DNA of 64,000 bases from Aurifilum marmelostoma (lineage: Eukaryota; Ascomycota; Sordariomycetes; Diaporthales; Cryphonectriaceae). The position numbers and the translations under genes are program-made. This document shows positions 13,601-23,922 of the stretch, piece by piece (positions within the stretch are counted from its first letter, which is position 1; every line of letters begins with the position of its first letter). The stretch covers positions 3,410,001 to 3,474,000 of the forward strand of contig JAMXSV010000003.1 of the NCBI GenBank assembly GCA_027559495.1, in the 5' to 3' direction. Under the pieces are notes generated by a model. The model was given only the letters and a program-made list of their open reading frames with translations, did no database searches and was not told the origin of the DNA.

Positions 13601-13666
13601 CACGTGCAGACCATGGCCGGAGGATTCTGGCGATTGCGGGACTGCGCCTCTAAAAAGATTCTTCAT
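10613..13666 (-). CDS. Alpha/beta hydrolase-NACHT NTPase (fungal NLR-like protein)
   Basis: Four exons (13262-13666, 12894-13193, 12683-12836, 10613-12615) join to 953 residues from ATG 13666. Residues 1-250 form a lipase-like alpha/beta hydrolase: an HGLNG oxyanion region, nucleophile Ser127 in HSLGG, then FFGTPHRGS. A short linker with DRDSATL and NHRSMCRF leads into a NACHT P-loop NTPase (ANAGCGKS, lysine near 355; Walker B-like VLDGLDEC). The last 250 residues hold an acidic stretch and a helical segment but no recognisable ankyrin, WD or TPR repeats, which often end such proteins. Fungal NLR-like proteins of this type are linked to non-self recognition and heterokaryon incompatibility; that role is inferred here. 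The first intron must use a GC donor (GCGAGT) to give the family-like join KQ/ALNR. It may lack a C-terminal sensor or be complete as a short form. Confidence 0.88.
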
Positions 13667-15007
13667 TTCCCTGGGCTATTGGACATGAAGACAACTGATC
13701 AGGTATGCGGGCGCCTGGAGTTCACGTTCGAGTGTGTCCAAAGACCTTGCTTAGGTGGTATGGCCACAGATGCAGGCGGGGTCACTGAAACAGGCTACGC
13801 CACGTCACATTGCTTACGAGATGCATGCTGACACAGGGTAAGTACGGGTCAAAAATAATACTTCATTGCGATACTTTCAACTCAGCGTTTCACGATACAT
13901 CGAATTTTGAAGGTTCGTTATATACTGCAGTGCTCATTTGCAAACGAAATAAGCATATGATTTCAGTGCGGAAAAAGAGAAGGAGATAGAAAATTCAGAA
14001 TAAGCAACGCGATCGCAGAAAGATTGTTGGGAGAACATGTAATGGGGCCCGGAAACGGTGACCGGAAACGGAGTCGCAATAACGACGCTGGCATATTTCA
14101 GTTACAAGCCTGCGAAGGGATCATGATCCGAATACAGTAACCCCCACCAACGACGAGGGGCATCAAAGCGGAATTCGAGAGCAATGATTTCAGTCACTAT
14201 GGTACTGAGTCAAGGAAGTTACTATGAGAAGACTGTAGAAAATAAGGAGTCTTCTTCCAGACTTTGTTTTTTTTTTTTTTTTTTTTTTTCTGTTGGAAGC
14301 TTCAAGCATTGTATTATTATGACTCCCCATAACTGGATATCGGAAGTACGCCATTGTCGAATGAATGAAAGACCGATGAGTAGCTAGAGCCTTGAACAGA
14401 AAATTAAGGCGGTTTGGACTAAAGAATCTATAGAATACAATCATATAACCTGATATTTAGACATTGTCTGATATCATAAGCCAATTAGGGTAAGTGGATT
14501 CAACGTGCAACGTATAGGATGCATGGAGTCGTCCCAGCCGGCGCAGTGCCAGCAGTTCAGCAGGCCACCAAGGTTGATGCTAGCTGTCACCTTCAGACCT
14601 TTGGCGTATCTGTCACCCCAGAAGTCGGCCCAGCCCTCCACTCAGAGGCCGGTCTTGTTGGTGTAGGTGGTGCCGCCCGTTGCGACCGAGTTCGTGGGAT
14701 CGTGACAGGGCTAGTCGGAAAACGCACCCGCTGTCACGTTGAGCATCGCGCATGGCCAAGAATGGATCAGGATCACTTGAGCGGTTAACAGTGCTTGCGA
14801 TGATATGGTTGTTATAGTGCGGAAACGAGAGAGCGCCCGGGATTTTGACGCCTGTCCCCCAGCGTGTTTACCTTAATGCTGTTTCCGCTGGCCATGTAGC
14901 CATCGGGAGTGGAGGATGTGTGGAAACCCTTTTCCTGCAGCGCATGTGTTCAGAACTGCTAGCTCCAGCCACCAGCGACCGCACCCAGACACTCACCTCG
15001 TCCCCGA
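13667..15007. other. Gene-poor stretch with degraded coding traces
   Basis: Between about 14520 and 15000 the minus strand reads as broken protein-like segments, for example GLLNCWHCAGWDDS and KIPGALSFPHYNNH. They are interrupted by stops (one TGA falls within the first segment) and frame changes, and suggest a relic of a secreted-type protein that I cannot identify. The remainder, 13667-14500, shows no gene and contains a long poly-T run. Confidence 0.4.
14267..14289 (+). repeat. Poly-T run of 23
   Basis: An uninterrupted run of 23 T (poly-A on the minus strand). It could be the tail scar of a retroposed element, but no LINE/SINE body or target duplication was recognised beside it. Confidence 0.8.
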
Positions 15008-16790
15008 TCAGGACTGCTGGCGCTCACGGATCATGACCTTTGCCATTGTGTCTGGGGATGTAGACCCGTTCGGCATGGAGTTGCGCTTTGGCCGACTGCG
15101 ACCATCTGGGAGGAGCTGAAGGTCGTAGCCAAGAAGGAGATGGGCGAGGACCACCTTGATGGTAATGCCGGCAAAAGGCCGCCCGGGACAAGCCTGCGTG
15201 CCACCGCCCCAGATTGTATTGCCCGGGCCGGGCAGTGTAAAATGGTGCAGGTCTTCGTGGCCTGGCTGCTGACGCATCTTGTAAAATCTTAGTGGGTCTA
15301 GCGTTGCCGCATCGTCGTATATTGTCTAGGACTTTGCGACATGATAAGCGTCGACGCAGATGAGGGCCCCTCGAGGTAGTTCGGGTCCAATAGAGAGCTG
15401 GAGGGGCTTCTGCACCCTGCGGAACAGTACAACTACAGCATGTACGGTCAACGAGTGGGTCCTATGAATGAGGGTGAGTGCGGCGTCGCCCTTTTCTCTT
15501 CTCTCTTCTTTGTTTCTTTTTCCTTCCTTCAAAAACCAAAAAGGGGGGGGGGGGGGACAAGAGACAAAAAAGTATACGATGGCCGCTGCCCGTCACCCGG
15601 GCCGACTCGAACATGACACTATCCGTTTTGCGCAGCTCAGCCAGATAGGTCAGCGGGAGGTGGCCGTCACTGTCCACAGTCTTCAAGAGCTCATCGCGCA
15701 GCTCCCTCGCCAGATTTGGGCGTGCGGCCAGCTCAGCCGACAAGAAATAGAGCATATCTGAAGATGTCGTAGCCGCCTCAAAGGCTATCACAATTTGATC
15801 CCGTAGGAGGTGGTCGACACTGCTGTTAGTGGGTCGATACCTATCCATCAGCCACGACGTCAGGGGAAACTTGTCGTAGATGCCCTGCTCATGGCCGTTG
15901 CCTCGGGCGTCGTCACGCTGGAACTGGGCCACCAAGACGCGATCGCCCCCGGCAGGCTTTTGTTTCTGGACTGGCCCGCATCTGGTAGCTCCCCAGCTCC
16001 CTCTGCACCATGGGACGGAGCAGCGAGCGCATGTGCCAGTCGAACAGCTTGGCGTGCAGGAAGACGACCGGGGCCACGAGGGGCCGTAGCACTCGAGCAG
16101 TCAGGTGCGAGTTCACAATGCCGATCATGATGGCCGTATGGAGGCGCTGTGTGGCCTTCCTCCAGCGGGGGTCCTTTCCCATCCCCGGCCCCGCAGACCA
16201 GTGGCGTTCATCCGGCCAACAATCTTCTGGGCCGTGTCCCACAGCAACACCTCGGTCCATTCCTTATTAGTCCCGGGGACACCCAGCGTCGTGTCGAATT
16301 CGGCACGGGCATCGTCCTGGCGCATCCACACGCGCGAGGGCAGGGCACGAGCTAGGTCGATGCCGACTGTGTGGTAGCGGGCGCCATTTCAGTTCCCAGG
16401 AACTCCCAGCCCTGCCAGAAGACCTAGGTGAACCAGTCGACCATAGACGCTCGAGAGGCGTTCAGGTGCTTGATCTCATCAAATAATGACGACGGAAACA
16501 CGACGTATTCATATCCGCTATACGTGATGATGTACGGCGACTCTGGGTACTTTTGGGCGCCCTCCTTATTGGCTTGGGTAGTCCCAGTCCTTGTGCATGT
16601 GAAGCGTGGGCAGGCCCAGCTTACGTCCAGTGGAGATCAGCCTTGGAATTAGGCGTGTAAACAGGAACATCGTGCCTATCGCCAGAGCAAGAGACATTGA
16701 CACCATCCCTGGAGTCCACTTCGAGTACATGATCTCGTGGAGGTGAAGGCGTAGGTCGTGCATTGTCTTGCATATAAGTAGACCAAGCAA
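15008..16790 (-). pseudogene. Cytochrome P450 pseudogene
   Basis: Consecutive minus-strand segments in different frames follow the P450 order. A membrane anchor lies near 16790-16600, then a proline-region segment ending KEGAQKYPESPY, a helix-C/D-like block (EWTEVLLWDTAQKIVGRMNA) at about 16150-16290, an I-helix-like FEAATTSSD at about 15770, the K-helix ESAR near 15600, and a heme-binding segment WGGGTQACPGRPF near 15190. The C-terminus ends naturally at the TGA at 15008. At least one in-frame TAG (15326-15328) and several frame changes cannot be removed by simple introns. The heme loop has Trp for the usual Phe and Gln-Ala before the Cys. A 14-base G run sits in a probable intron at 15543-15556. 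It was probably a membrane monooxygenase and may have acted on the neighbouring PKS product; the link is inference. Confidence 0.85.
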
Positions 16791-17867
16791 GCCGATTCTT
16801 GGTCAGTCTTAGTGGTTCGATCACCCACAACACTGCCTGGAACTGTTGGTTGAATGCGTTGCCACTGGGATGACTACCACTGTGATCTGGTGAAGGTAAT
16901 GGGGAGAGGTCGAGATTGTGCCGTCTCTGAGAGGGTTTTAAACCCATCTCGGCTCCCAGCAGTCGATGGCTCTTTCTGGCTCACAAAGTACGCATAGGAT
17001 AGGCAGGTACGAACCTGCGCTCCGGACAGTACTCCGGCGCCTGTAGTGTGAGTTCCTGCACCTAGAAGTACGTTTGTTGGTGTGTAGTACCTTGCAGTCG
17101 ACCCGTTTGGGCTTGGCTCAGGCACTATAGTACTGAGCACGCCAGGGCTGCCTGGCACTAGTGTGGCACTTCTAGTACTTCAACCTAGTGCACTTGCCCT
17201 GGTTCGCCTAGCACATAGTACTATGATAGCCCCCTAGCTGCGGGGCTCCTCAAACGTCCCTGCCCTGCCAGCCTGCTTACGAGTAAGTAAGCTCACCGTG
17301 GCTTCGAGTCTTGCTAGGCCGGCTGTCGCCTTTTACCAGGCTCCTCGTCCTACGGCTATGTAGGACCTATCTTCCGTCTCATTCTTCTGTCTCCTGTGTT
17401 CTTTGCTTTTCTCTTCTTTTCCCCCCCCCTCGTCGAGAGGGGCCAGAGCTATCGACGACGCCAAGGACAAGCAGGTTGTCATCGCATCGAGGAATACCGA
17501 TGAACCCAGCCTGTTGGCCACCAATGCTGCCAATCCTGGACTAGTCTCCATGCAAGGTACTTTTTCTTGATAGTACTTTGTTGGACACAAACAAAAGTAC
17601 TGCACTTAGTACTGCTCTGGATGTTACATAAAATCATCTCCCACATGCTCACTGTGCGGGATCCCCAATCAAGTGCTCGGGTACCCTAGCAAATGGCTGA
17701 CGGTTCCAAAACCCGGAAGGACTCATACAACCCGCGCTAGGTGGCAAAACATATCGACGCCTCCACGTCCGAGTTGTTTACATAGGTGGCAATGATCTAG
17801 GACTCGGTTGATCAAAAAGACAAAATTTGGATTTGAAAGAGGCCGGCTATCCTCTTGGCCTCGCGTT
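16791..17867. other. Non-coding stretch with clustered AGTACT palindromes
   Basis: No gene is supported. The hexamer AGTACT occurs seven times (17028, 17129, 17174, 17217, 17572, 17596, 17608). One copy lies inside a perfect 12-base palindrome, CATAGTACTATG, at 17214-17225. A pyrimidine-rich tract runs from about 17375 to 17440. It could be an LTR or other element remnant, but no terminal repeats or reverse-transcriptase sequence were recognised. Confidence 0.45.
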
Positions 17868-18929
17868 CTAGATGAGGCCGCGCTGACGAAAGATCTCCAG
17901 CACCTCGTGCCACGTTTCCCGTGATATCTCCTGCCCGCGTTGGCTTGCCATGAGCTCGGAAGGCCTAAAGTTTGTGAAAATTAGTAGGGTTTTGCAGCTA
18001 CGATGGCATCTAGGAACGCCTCCTTACGGGTAGATCTTATCATTCCTCCAGAGCTTGCCGTGACTCTCGGGGCCGAGGCCTGTCGCTCCAACTAGAGTGC
18101 GGGCTCCCTGCTCCGCCGTCCGGCCGCAGAAAAAGTGCTGTAACGCCATGATGGGCCTCACGAATGCGGGGAAGTTCCGGCCCATGTTTGTCTTGCAGCC
18201 TGAGGGGCAAGAAGCGTTTATGATGATCTTGCGGCTCTCCTCGTCTTTGCTGTAGTGCTCTATGACGCCGTCGATAACGCTGGAGAGGCCAAACTTGGCG
18301 AGGAAGTACTGCTTCGTAGGGTCCCATTGAGACTTATCGTCCAATCGGCTGATGAGAGACTGCCCGTGCGGGACATCAGCAGCTGTAACTTCAAAGCCGG
18401 CGATACTGTGCAGGAACGAGAGGTGGGGCACAAAGCCATGATCCGAAGGTGCAGCAGAAGCAGCAGCTCGCAGCCTGGGAAGCAGCAGCAGCGCCAGCAG
18501 AGCCTGGGACAGCACGTTGACCTCGAGGGTCACCTCGTACCCGTCAGTGGTCCTCTCGTATCTCCACTGGGCCAGACCTGCGGCAAGCTGGGCGACGTGA
18601 AGTTGGGTCACGCGAGGGTGGGTATCGAGGCGGCCAGCGAACGCCTTGACCGAAGCAAAGGATGCCAGGTCTACGGTCTCGATGATAAAAATGTCGGGGG
18701 AGCATTTTGTGCGGTTGATGATACTCGCCTTCGCCTGTTCGCCCTTGTCCTGCGTTCGCACGGCCAGGATTAGAGGATTGGCCCCCAGGGCAGCGTATTT
18801 GACAGCAGCTTCGTGTCCCAGGCCCGAGTTTGCTCCGGTCACAAGAACGGCCCTGTCCTGGAAGGAGATGTGCTTGGGATCGGCAGGAGGATATCTTGCC
18901 GCCCAGAACTGTGCCCAGAGTTAAGACAT
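17868..18929 (-). pseudogene. Short-chain dehydrogenase/reductase with a stop at codon 3
   Basis: Exons 18028-18929 and 17868-17964 join in frame (donor GTAAGG, branch CTACTAAT, acceptor TTTAG) to 333 codons, a normal length for the retinol-dehydrogenase-like fungal SDR group. It shows the Rossmann motif TGANSGLG, the catalytic YFLAK (Tyr-x-x-x-Lys), and a C-terminus ending in GLI. The usual NAG motif reads AAG. The only plausible ATG (18927-18929) is followed by TCT and then TAA (18921-18923). The frame after the TAA stays open and family-like (WAQFWAARYPP...), so one CAA-to-TAA change would explain it. Alternatives are a missed upstream exon, a non-ATG start or a base-call error. If functional it would reduce or oxidise a small carbonyl/alcohol with NAD(P)H. 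Confidence 0.75.
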
Positions 18930-21241
18930 AGCTCCGAGATCTAGAAGCAGGTTGTTGTTGTATGTGCGCAAGAGAAAGAGAGAAACGGAAAGAGGGGGAG
19001 AGGGGAAGAGAGCGAGTGGTTGTGTGTTGAGCAAGATTCAGGACGCCAGGGTTGTCGGAACAAAGCGTCCAGCCCCCAAGAATATGGTGTCATGGGAGCC
19101 CCTAGGCTAACAGGGTAAACCGTTAGCCGTACAGGGAAACGCAACATGCACCTACTGTTATATCGTGAGCTGACGGCTTTATTCTGCAAAAAGTTCCAGT
19201 TGGCTCATAAGCTTTTGTCAGATTACAAGCCACGTCAAACAGTACACCACCACTCTCGCAAATCCTCAGCGAGCTATCACTGTGTCGTTTTATTGTGAAA
19301 AAGTTCTGATCACTACCAAGATCCTGCCCACCGCTGCACGATCAGCGCTACGTACAATCAACGCACTCAGAAGTCGATGCACTCGAGAGAAAGAGAAAGG
19401 CAGGATGGGGGCGGGGGAGGTAAGGGAAGATGTCAAGCAGTCACAAATGACCAAGGGAGCTGACAATATTATTACCTGTAGCTCTTGAATATTATAATCC
19501 TGTCCGAAAAACCTCACGAATTTGATGACACCTCTCTTGACATCAAGTCTATAGACGCAAGTCCTGCCGACCCACAGCGTAGAACTTTCGCTGGCCAAGC
19601 AAGATCGACCTAATCCTAGCAGCAGGCTATATCTCAGAGAGAGAGCGCGATGCAATGCGGATCTCTGACTGCTGCGGGATGATCCTTAGCGTTGCGGGAA
19701 ACAGAGCTGTATTGACAGTATCAATAGACCGCGCAAACGCCCGAGAGCTAATCATGTTACCTGTCTGCAATGCAGGACGCACCTGTGTTGCACCCTATAA
19801 CTATCTGATAAGCGTAGGCCACTCTCGTGGCCTGGACTCTATTCATGGCGCCGAGGAGACATCAGCCAGCGAGGATAAGTTCTGCAGACGTCTACGGGTT
19901 ACCTAGCCTCCTTGCGCTTCGTTGGTGCATTTCAAGAGGGAGATGGAGTGGGAACCCTTGCGGGTAGAGATTTTTTGATTGCAAAGGTGTCATTCTTCGG
20001 ACACTCCCGAGGTCATGTAGCTATATAATATAGGCCAGTGCCTATGCGCATCTTAGGTCTCTGGCCGACTCGCACTGAGGATAAATCAGGAGAAGCTAAC
20101 TTTTGGCTTTAGATTCAAAGGACTGAAGCGAGACGAGTCAAACGCAACGCAGGGCAGAAGCCAGAACGAGATCAGTCTGCCAGTAACAGTCGTTGATCAA
20201 GTCAGCTAGAGAGAGAGAAGAGAGAGAGAGATGCTTGGACGGGTCTCGGCTGAAAGATCAAGGACAAGCGGTTTGAAGGATGCTTTATATCCATACATCA
20301 AGGTTTGAATGCCTTGTGAAGCGCAGGAGAGTTCGATAAATCTAAGCCGGACTAATATAATTAATAATAGCCTCGACCCTCTGCCCCAACAGAATTCTGG
20401 GGTCGGGGTATTAAAGATGCAACAAAGAGCCCCCTGTGCCTCTTACAGATTGAGGTGCCTTGGTATAATTTGTGGCCTAGTCCAATTAAGAGGCGAAATG
20501 ATACGGCATATCAGCAAGGCATTCTTATATTAATTATAGTTTACCCTAGGGTAGTTCATCTGAATGAAAAGCGAGGTGGAAAAGGACATGGTGTGTTTTT
20601 ATTGTTCCTTTTCCATTTCTTCTTTTTCCTCTTGACAGCCAAGTGAAATGATTACCTCAAGACATAATCATTATGCATCAGCTATACCCATATCGGGCAT
20701 ATTCCTTTTCGGTGAAAACCTATGGTAGAGTGGAGATTGCATAATTACTCAGAATATCTACACATACAAACGGCGTCTCAATTCGCGGCTTTTAATGTCC
20801 AATGGAGCTATATGCTACATCAACTCTATAGACTAGTTGAAGAGGGACGGCGTTGTGTAAAGGAAGAAAGACAGGACAAACAATTAGTTACATAATTAGC
20901 CAAAATGTTCCTTGCGTATCTAACTTACAACATCTACTTTCAGATCTTCGGCTCCTGATTCCCTCAAGCACACAAACATTTTTCCTCGGAAAAAAATATC
21001 ATACCTTGATAACTGCTTTCAAACTGCTCTCGATATAAGGGCTAGGGTTAGCAAGATCCTATCAGATAGCGGCCCAAATATTATTCCGCCCGCCCCCCAC
21101 AGCGTGCTACTGTAAGCAATGAACAAGTGAGTGGCTGAGGAGACACGTGGCATTCGCAGAGGCTTCTTCTCAGCCTCAAATCAATCTTTTATTTTTCATG
21201 GAAAAGGAACTGGTTACATCCTTGTCCCTCGTTCTGGCAGC
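18930..21241. other. Long intergenic stretch without recognised genes
   Basis: Both strands have only short unrelated open frames. A GA microsatellite lies at 20209-20230, and the part from about 20500 to 21060 is AT-rich. Nothing resembling a transposase, reverse transcriptase or RNA gene was seen. Confidence 0.5.
20209..20230 (+). repeat. GA-rich microsatellite
   Basis: An imperfect AG/GA dinucleotide tract with one extra A in the middle, in intergenic DNA. Confidence 0.8.
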
Positions 21242-23189
21242 ATGACAAGATATCGATACACGCCTCTACACCAAAATCCCGGAAGGGACTCCATCAGGCT
21301 TGCAACCATATTTCCCGGAATCGGTGATGATGATGTTGTTGTTAGCCTCCGCACGGAGACCTTCACGAGACAGAATCCGCCAAAATATGAGGCTCTCTCG
21401 TACGTGTGGGGATCTACCAAGTCACGCAAAGTCGTCTACGTTGGATCTTCGGACAAAAAGACCTTGCGTGTCACAAGAAGCTTGAAAGTCGCCCTGCAGA
21501 ATCTCCGCTATGCTGACAAGGAACGTGTCATGTGGGTTGATGCACTCTGTATCGACCAGTCCAATGATGTCGAAAAGGGCCCTCAAGTCGCCCTGATGGG
21601 CCAGTTATTTGAGTGTGCATCACGAGTCGTGGTCTGGCTGGGCCCAGAAGAGAACAGAAGCGGCCTCGCCATGGAACGTATGGCGCATATCGGCTCGCAG
21701 ATTGATGTGGACTGGGGGAGGTCTCCACCGCATTTCTCCTGCCGCGGACGTAAAGCGCGTCGACCGCACCCTCGCTGATCCCAAGGTCGACCTGCCAATG
21801 GACACAGCTCAGTCGCTTGCAGTTGTCCACCTGCTGCATCGGAGCTGGTTTGACAGGCTCTGGATACGCCAAGAGATCTTTGTGGCCGAAGATAGATCTG
21901 TTGTTCGCTGTGGTCCTCACGAGGTGCCATGGAGTATTTTCCGAAAAGCCCTTCGTCTGCTGTACTCGAAGCGGCCGAAAGCGGGCAACGCAATTCATCT
22001 GCTAGGAAACCGCCTCGTAGCAATCAAAGGCATCGTGTTCCAGATGAGGTCGGTCGAAATTCCGGCGATACGACAATCATTCCAGTACGCCCTCTGCTCC
22101 GATCCACGCGATCGTATATACGGCATCAGAGCTCTACTGCCCCGCGATCAAAGAGAACTATGCGGAGCTCCGGACTATAAGAGGTCCACTGTCGGAGTAT
22201 ACTCTGACCTTGCTCGGAAATTCATCACAACATATCCTAATGGGCTTACCATCCTCCGAAACTGCGAGACCTCCCCAAGCTGGGGAGGCCCGTCTTGGGT
22301 ACCCGATTGGTCGACAAAAGCAAGTTTTCACTGGAGGCATCATACCTGCGCCTCGTCTCAGATTCAAGGCTGGTTCGAGTTCCCGCGGCCCGGCGTTCTT
22401 CGGGTCATTGCAGCGTCAGTCACAGTCGTCAAGGATATCCGGTTGGTTCCCAAATTCTACACCAAAGACTGGAAAATAGGCGCCGCTTTCCTGCGAAGCA
22501 TTGCTGACTCGTCCTGCCAAACCACGCCTTATCCATCGGGTGGGTTCCTCTCTCGTGCGATTGCGAGGACGATGGTGAGCGGTGCGCTGTCTGAGTTCAC
22601 GCACGTCCAGGACGGCAACTATCCTACTTCGCAGCTTGCAGAGTCGGTCCTGAACATGGTCGTCTCGGGAGCACCTCTTGTAGAAGAGGATCACGGTATG
22701 GGAAGCGCCGCACAGAGGTTCTTCAAGAGGATGGACCGGGGATCGGGAGGGAAGGCCTTCATCCGGGGCACAGGAGGCTACGTAGGTGTGGTCCCCCCGT
22801 CGACCAAAGCCGGCGATGAGATATTTGTCATAGTGGGCTGTCAGCAGCTTCTGGTGTTGAGACAGCGCCCTGGAGGCATCGACCAGTATTCTATAGTCGG
22901 CGAATGCTACGTAGAAGGGTGTGCACGTGGTGAGCCTCTCCTGGGAAGCCTTCCGGATCACATTGGCTTCGGCTTAGTCTTGGGCAAAAATAGAGCTGGG
23001 GGCTTGCAGCGCTTCAGAGATCTCCGATCCGGACAGTTGTGCTGCGAAGATCCACGTCTTGAAGGTCTTGGAGTCGATCTTGGAGAATTCCGCGCGCGGC
23101 TTGCTGAGAACCCCGAGGCATTGCTCAATGTAGCTCCTGAAGTGTTGCAAGAGCGTATAAAGGGCTTGAGATATATTGATCTAATCTAG
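21242..23189 (+). pseudogene. HET-domain protein gene with a one-base frameshift
   Basis: From ATG 21242 the frame carries the start of a heterokaryon-incompatibility (HET) domain: YEALSYVWG, a VMWVDALCIDQ block, and VVVWLG. At about 21714-21718 (a run of five G) the frame stops being family-like. The next frame continues the domain with ISPAADVKRV, RSWFDRLWIRQEI and a 450-residue tail of the usual type (SDPRDRIYGIRALL, WVPDWS) to the TAG at 23189. Dropping one G restores a single frame of about 648 codons with no intron. HET proteins trigger cell death after non-self fusion. The gene is therefore either recently inactivated or carries a homopolymer base-call error. The C-terminal half is otherwise free of stops. 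Confidence 0.85.
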
Positions 23190-23346
23190 TTCCACAGATA
23201 TTACTTATCTCATCATCCCATGCAACACTTCGTTATATAATATATCTACAACCACGCTGGGACGTGAAAGACTGAACTCTAGCGCTGCTGACATGCATGG
23301 CTGAGTAACTCACCTAGCGGCTGACGAGAATACCTGGTACCTGATT

Positions 23347-23757
23347 ATGGACAAGGCCGAGGGCGCGGTGTTGCTCTCGCTGGGCATAGACGGAGATCTA
23401 GAAAAGGAGCAGGAGCTGGAGCCCGTGTCCGCAATACTGAAGCGTTCAATGGAGCATGCTCATCTCAAAGAGGCCCTCCAAGTCTCCCAAGTCGAGCGAG
23501 GAAACGAGGGTCAAGAGTTAACGAAAGCAGGTGACGAGACTTGTCATGTCTGCAGGGAGATCTTTGACATAGCTGGAGGGGCAGAGTGTGCTGCGAAAGG
23601 GTTTATATGCTTGTCTGACGAGTGTTATGATGATGGAGAACGCGAGGTATGGAATAAATGGGGTTTGATCTGGAAGCATCAAGTGAGTTGCGCACACCTT
23701 CTATGTCCCGAAAGCATAGTTGAGGAAGAGGATGACAGGAAAGGGGAGAAGGTCTAG
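23347..23757 (+). CDS. Small hypothetical protein, 136 residues
   Basis: An intronless ATG frame begins 158 bases after the HET gene on the same strand. The first half is acidic and probably helical; the second half has spaced cysteines (CHVC, then single Cys at several positions) that could bind a metal. No family was recognised. It may be a separate small gene, an exon of a larger one, or a detached tail of the HET gene. Confidence 0.35.
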   Translation: MDKAEGAVLLSLGIDGDLEKEQELEPVSAILKRSMEHAHLKEALQVSQVERGNEGQELTKAGDETCHVCREIFDIAGGAECAAKGFICLSDECYDDGEREVWNKWGLIWKHQVSCAHLLCPESIVEEEDDRKGEKV

Positions 23758-23922
23758 CAGATTTTCTGTGGAGAACAAGGCGAAAGATAAAAGAGCAAGA
23801 TGGAATACTTTACCTTGTATTCTGGATATATCAAGGATCATATATTCAAATTGTCTCCTTTCTAAGACAACAGAACGAATATCGGTGAGGCTAAAATCAG
23901 ATCTAAGTATTTAATCTGTCTC

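Noticed and set aside
14267..14289. Poly-T run as the tail of a retrotransposon
   Set aside because: No reverse-transcriptase sequence, promoter boxes or target duplication was seen nearby.
21609..21780. HET gene split as two separate genes
   Set aside because: The second frame has no ATG at a sensible place and the two halves are one continuous HET domain, so a frameshift is simpler.
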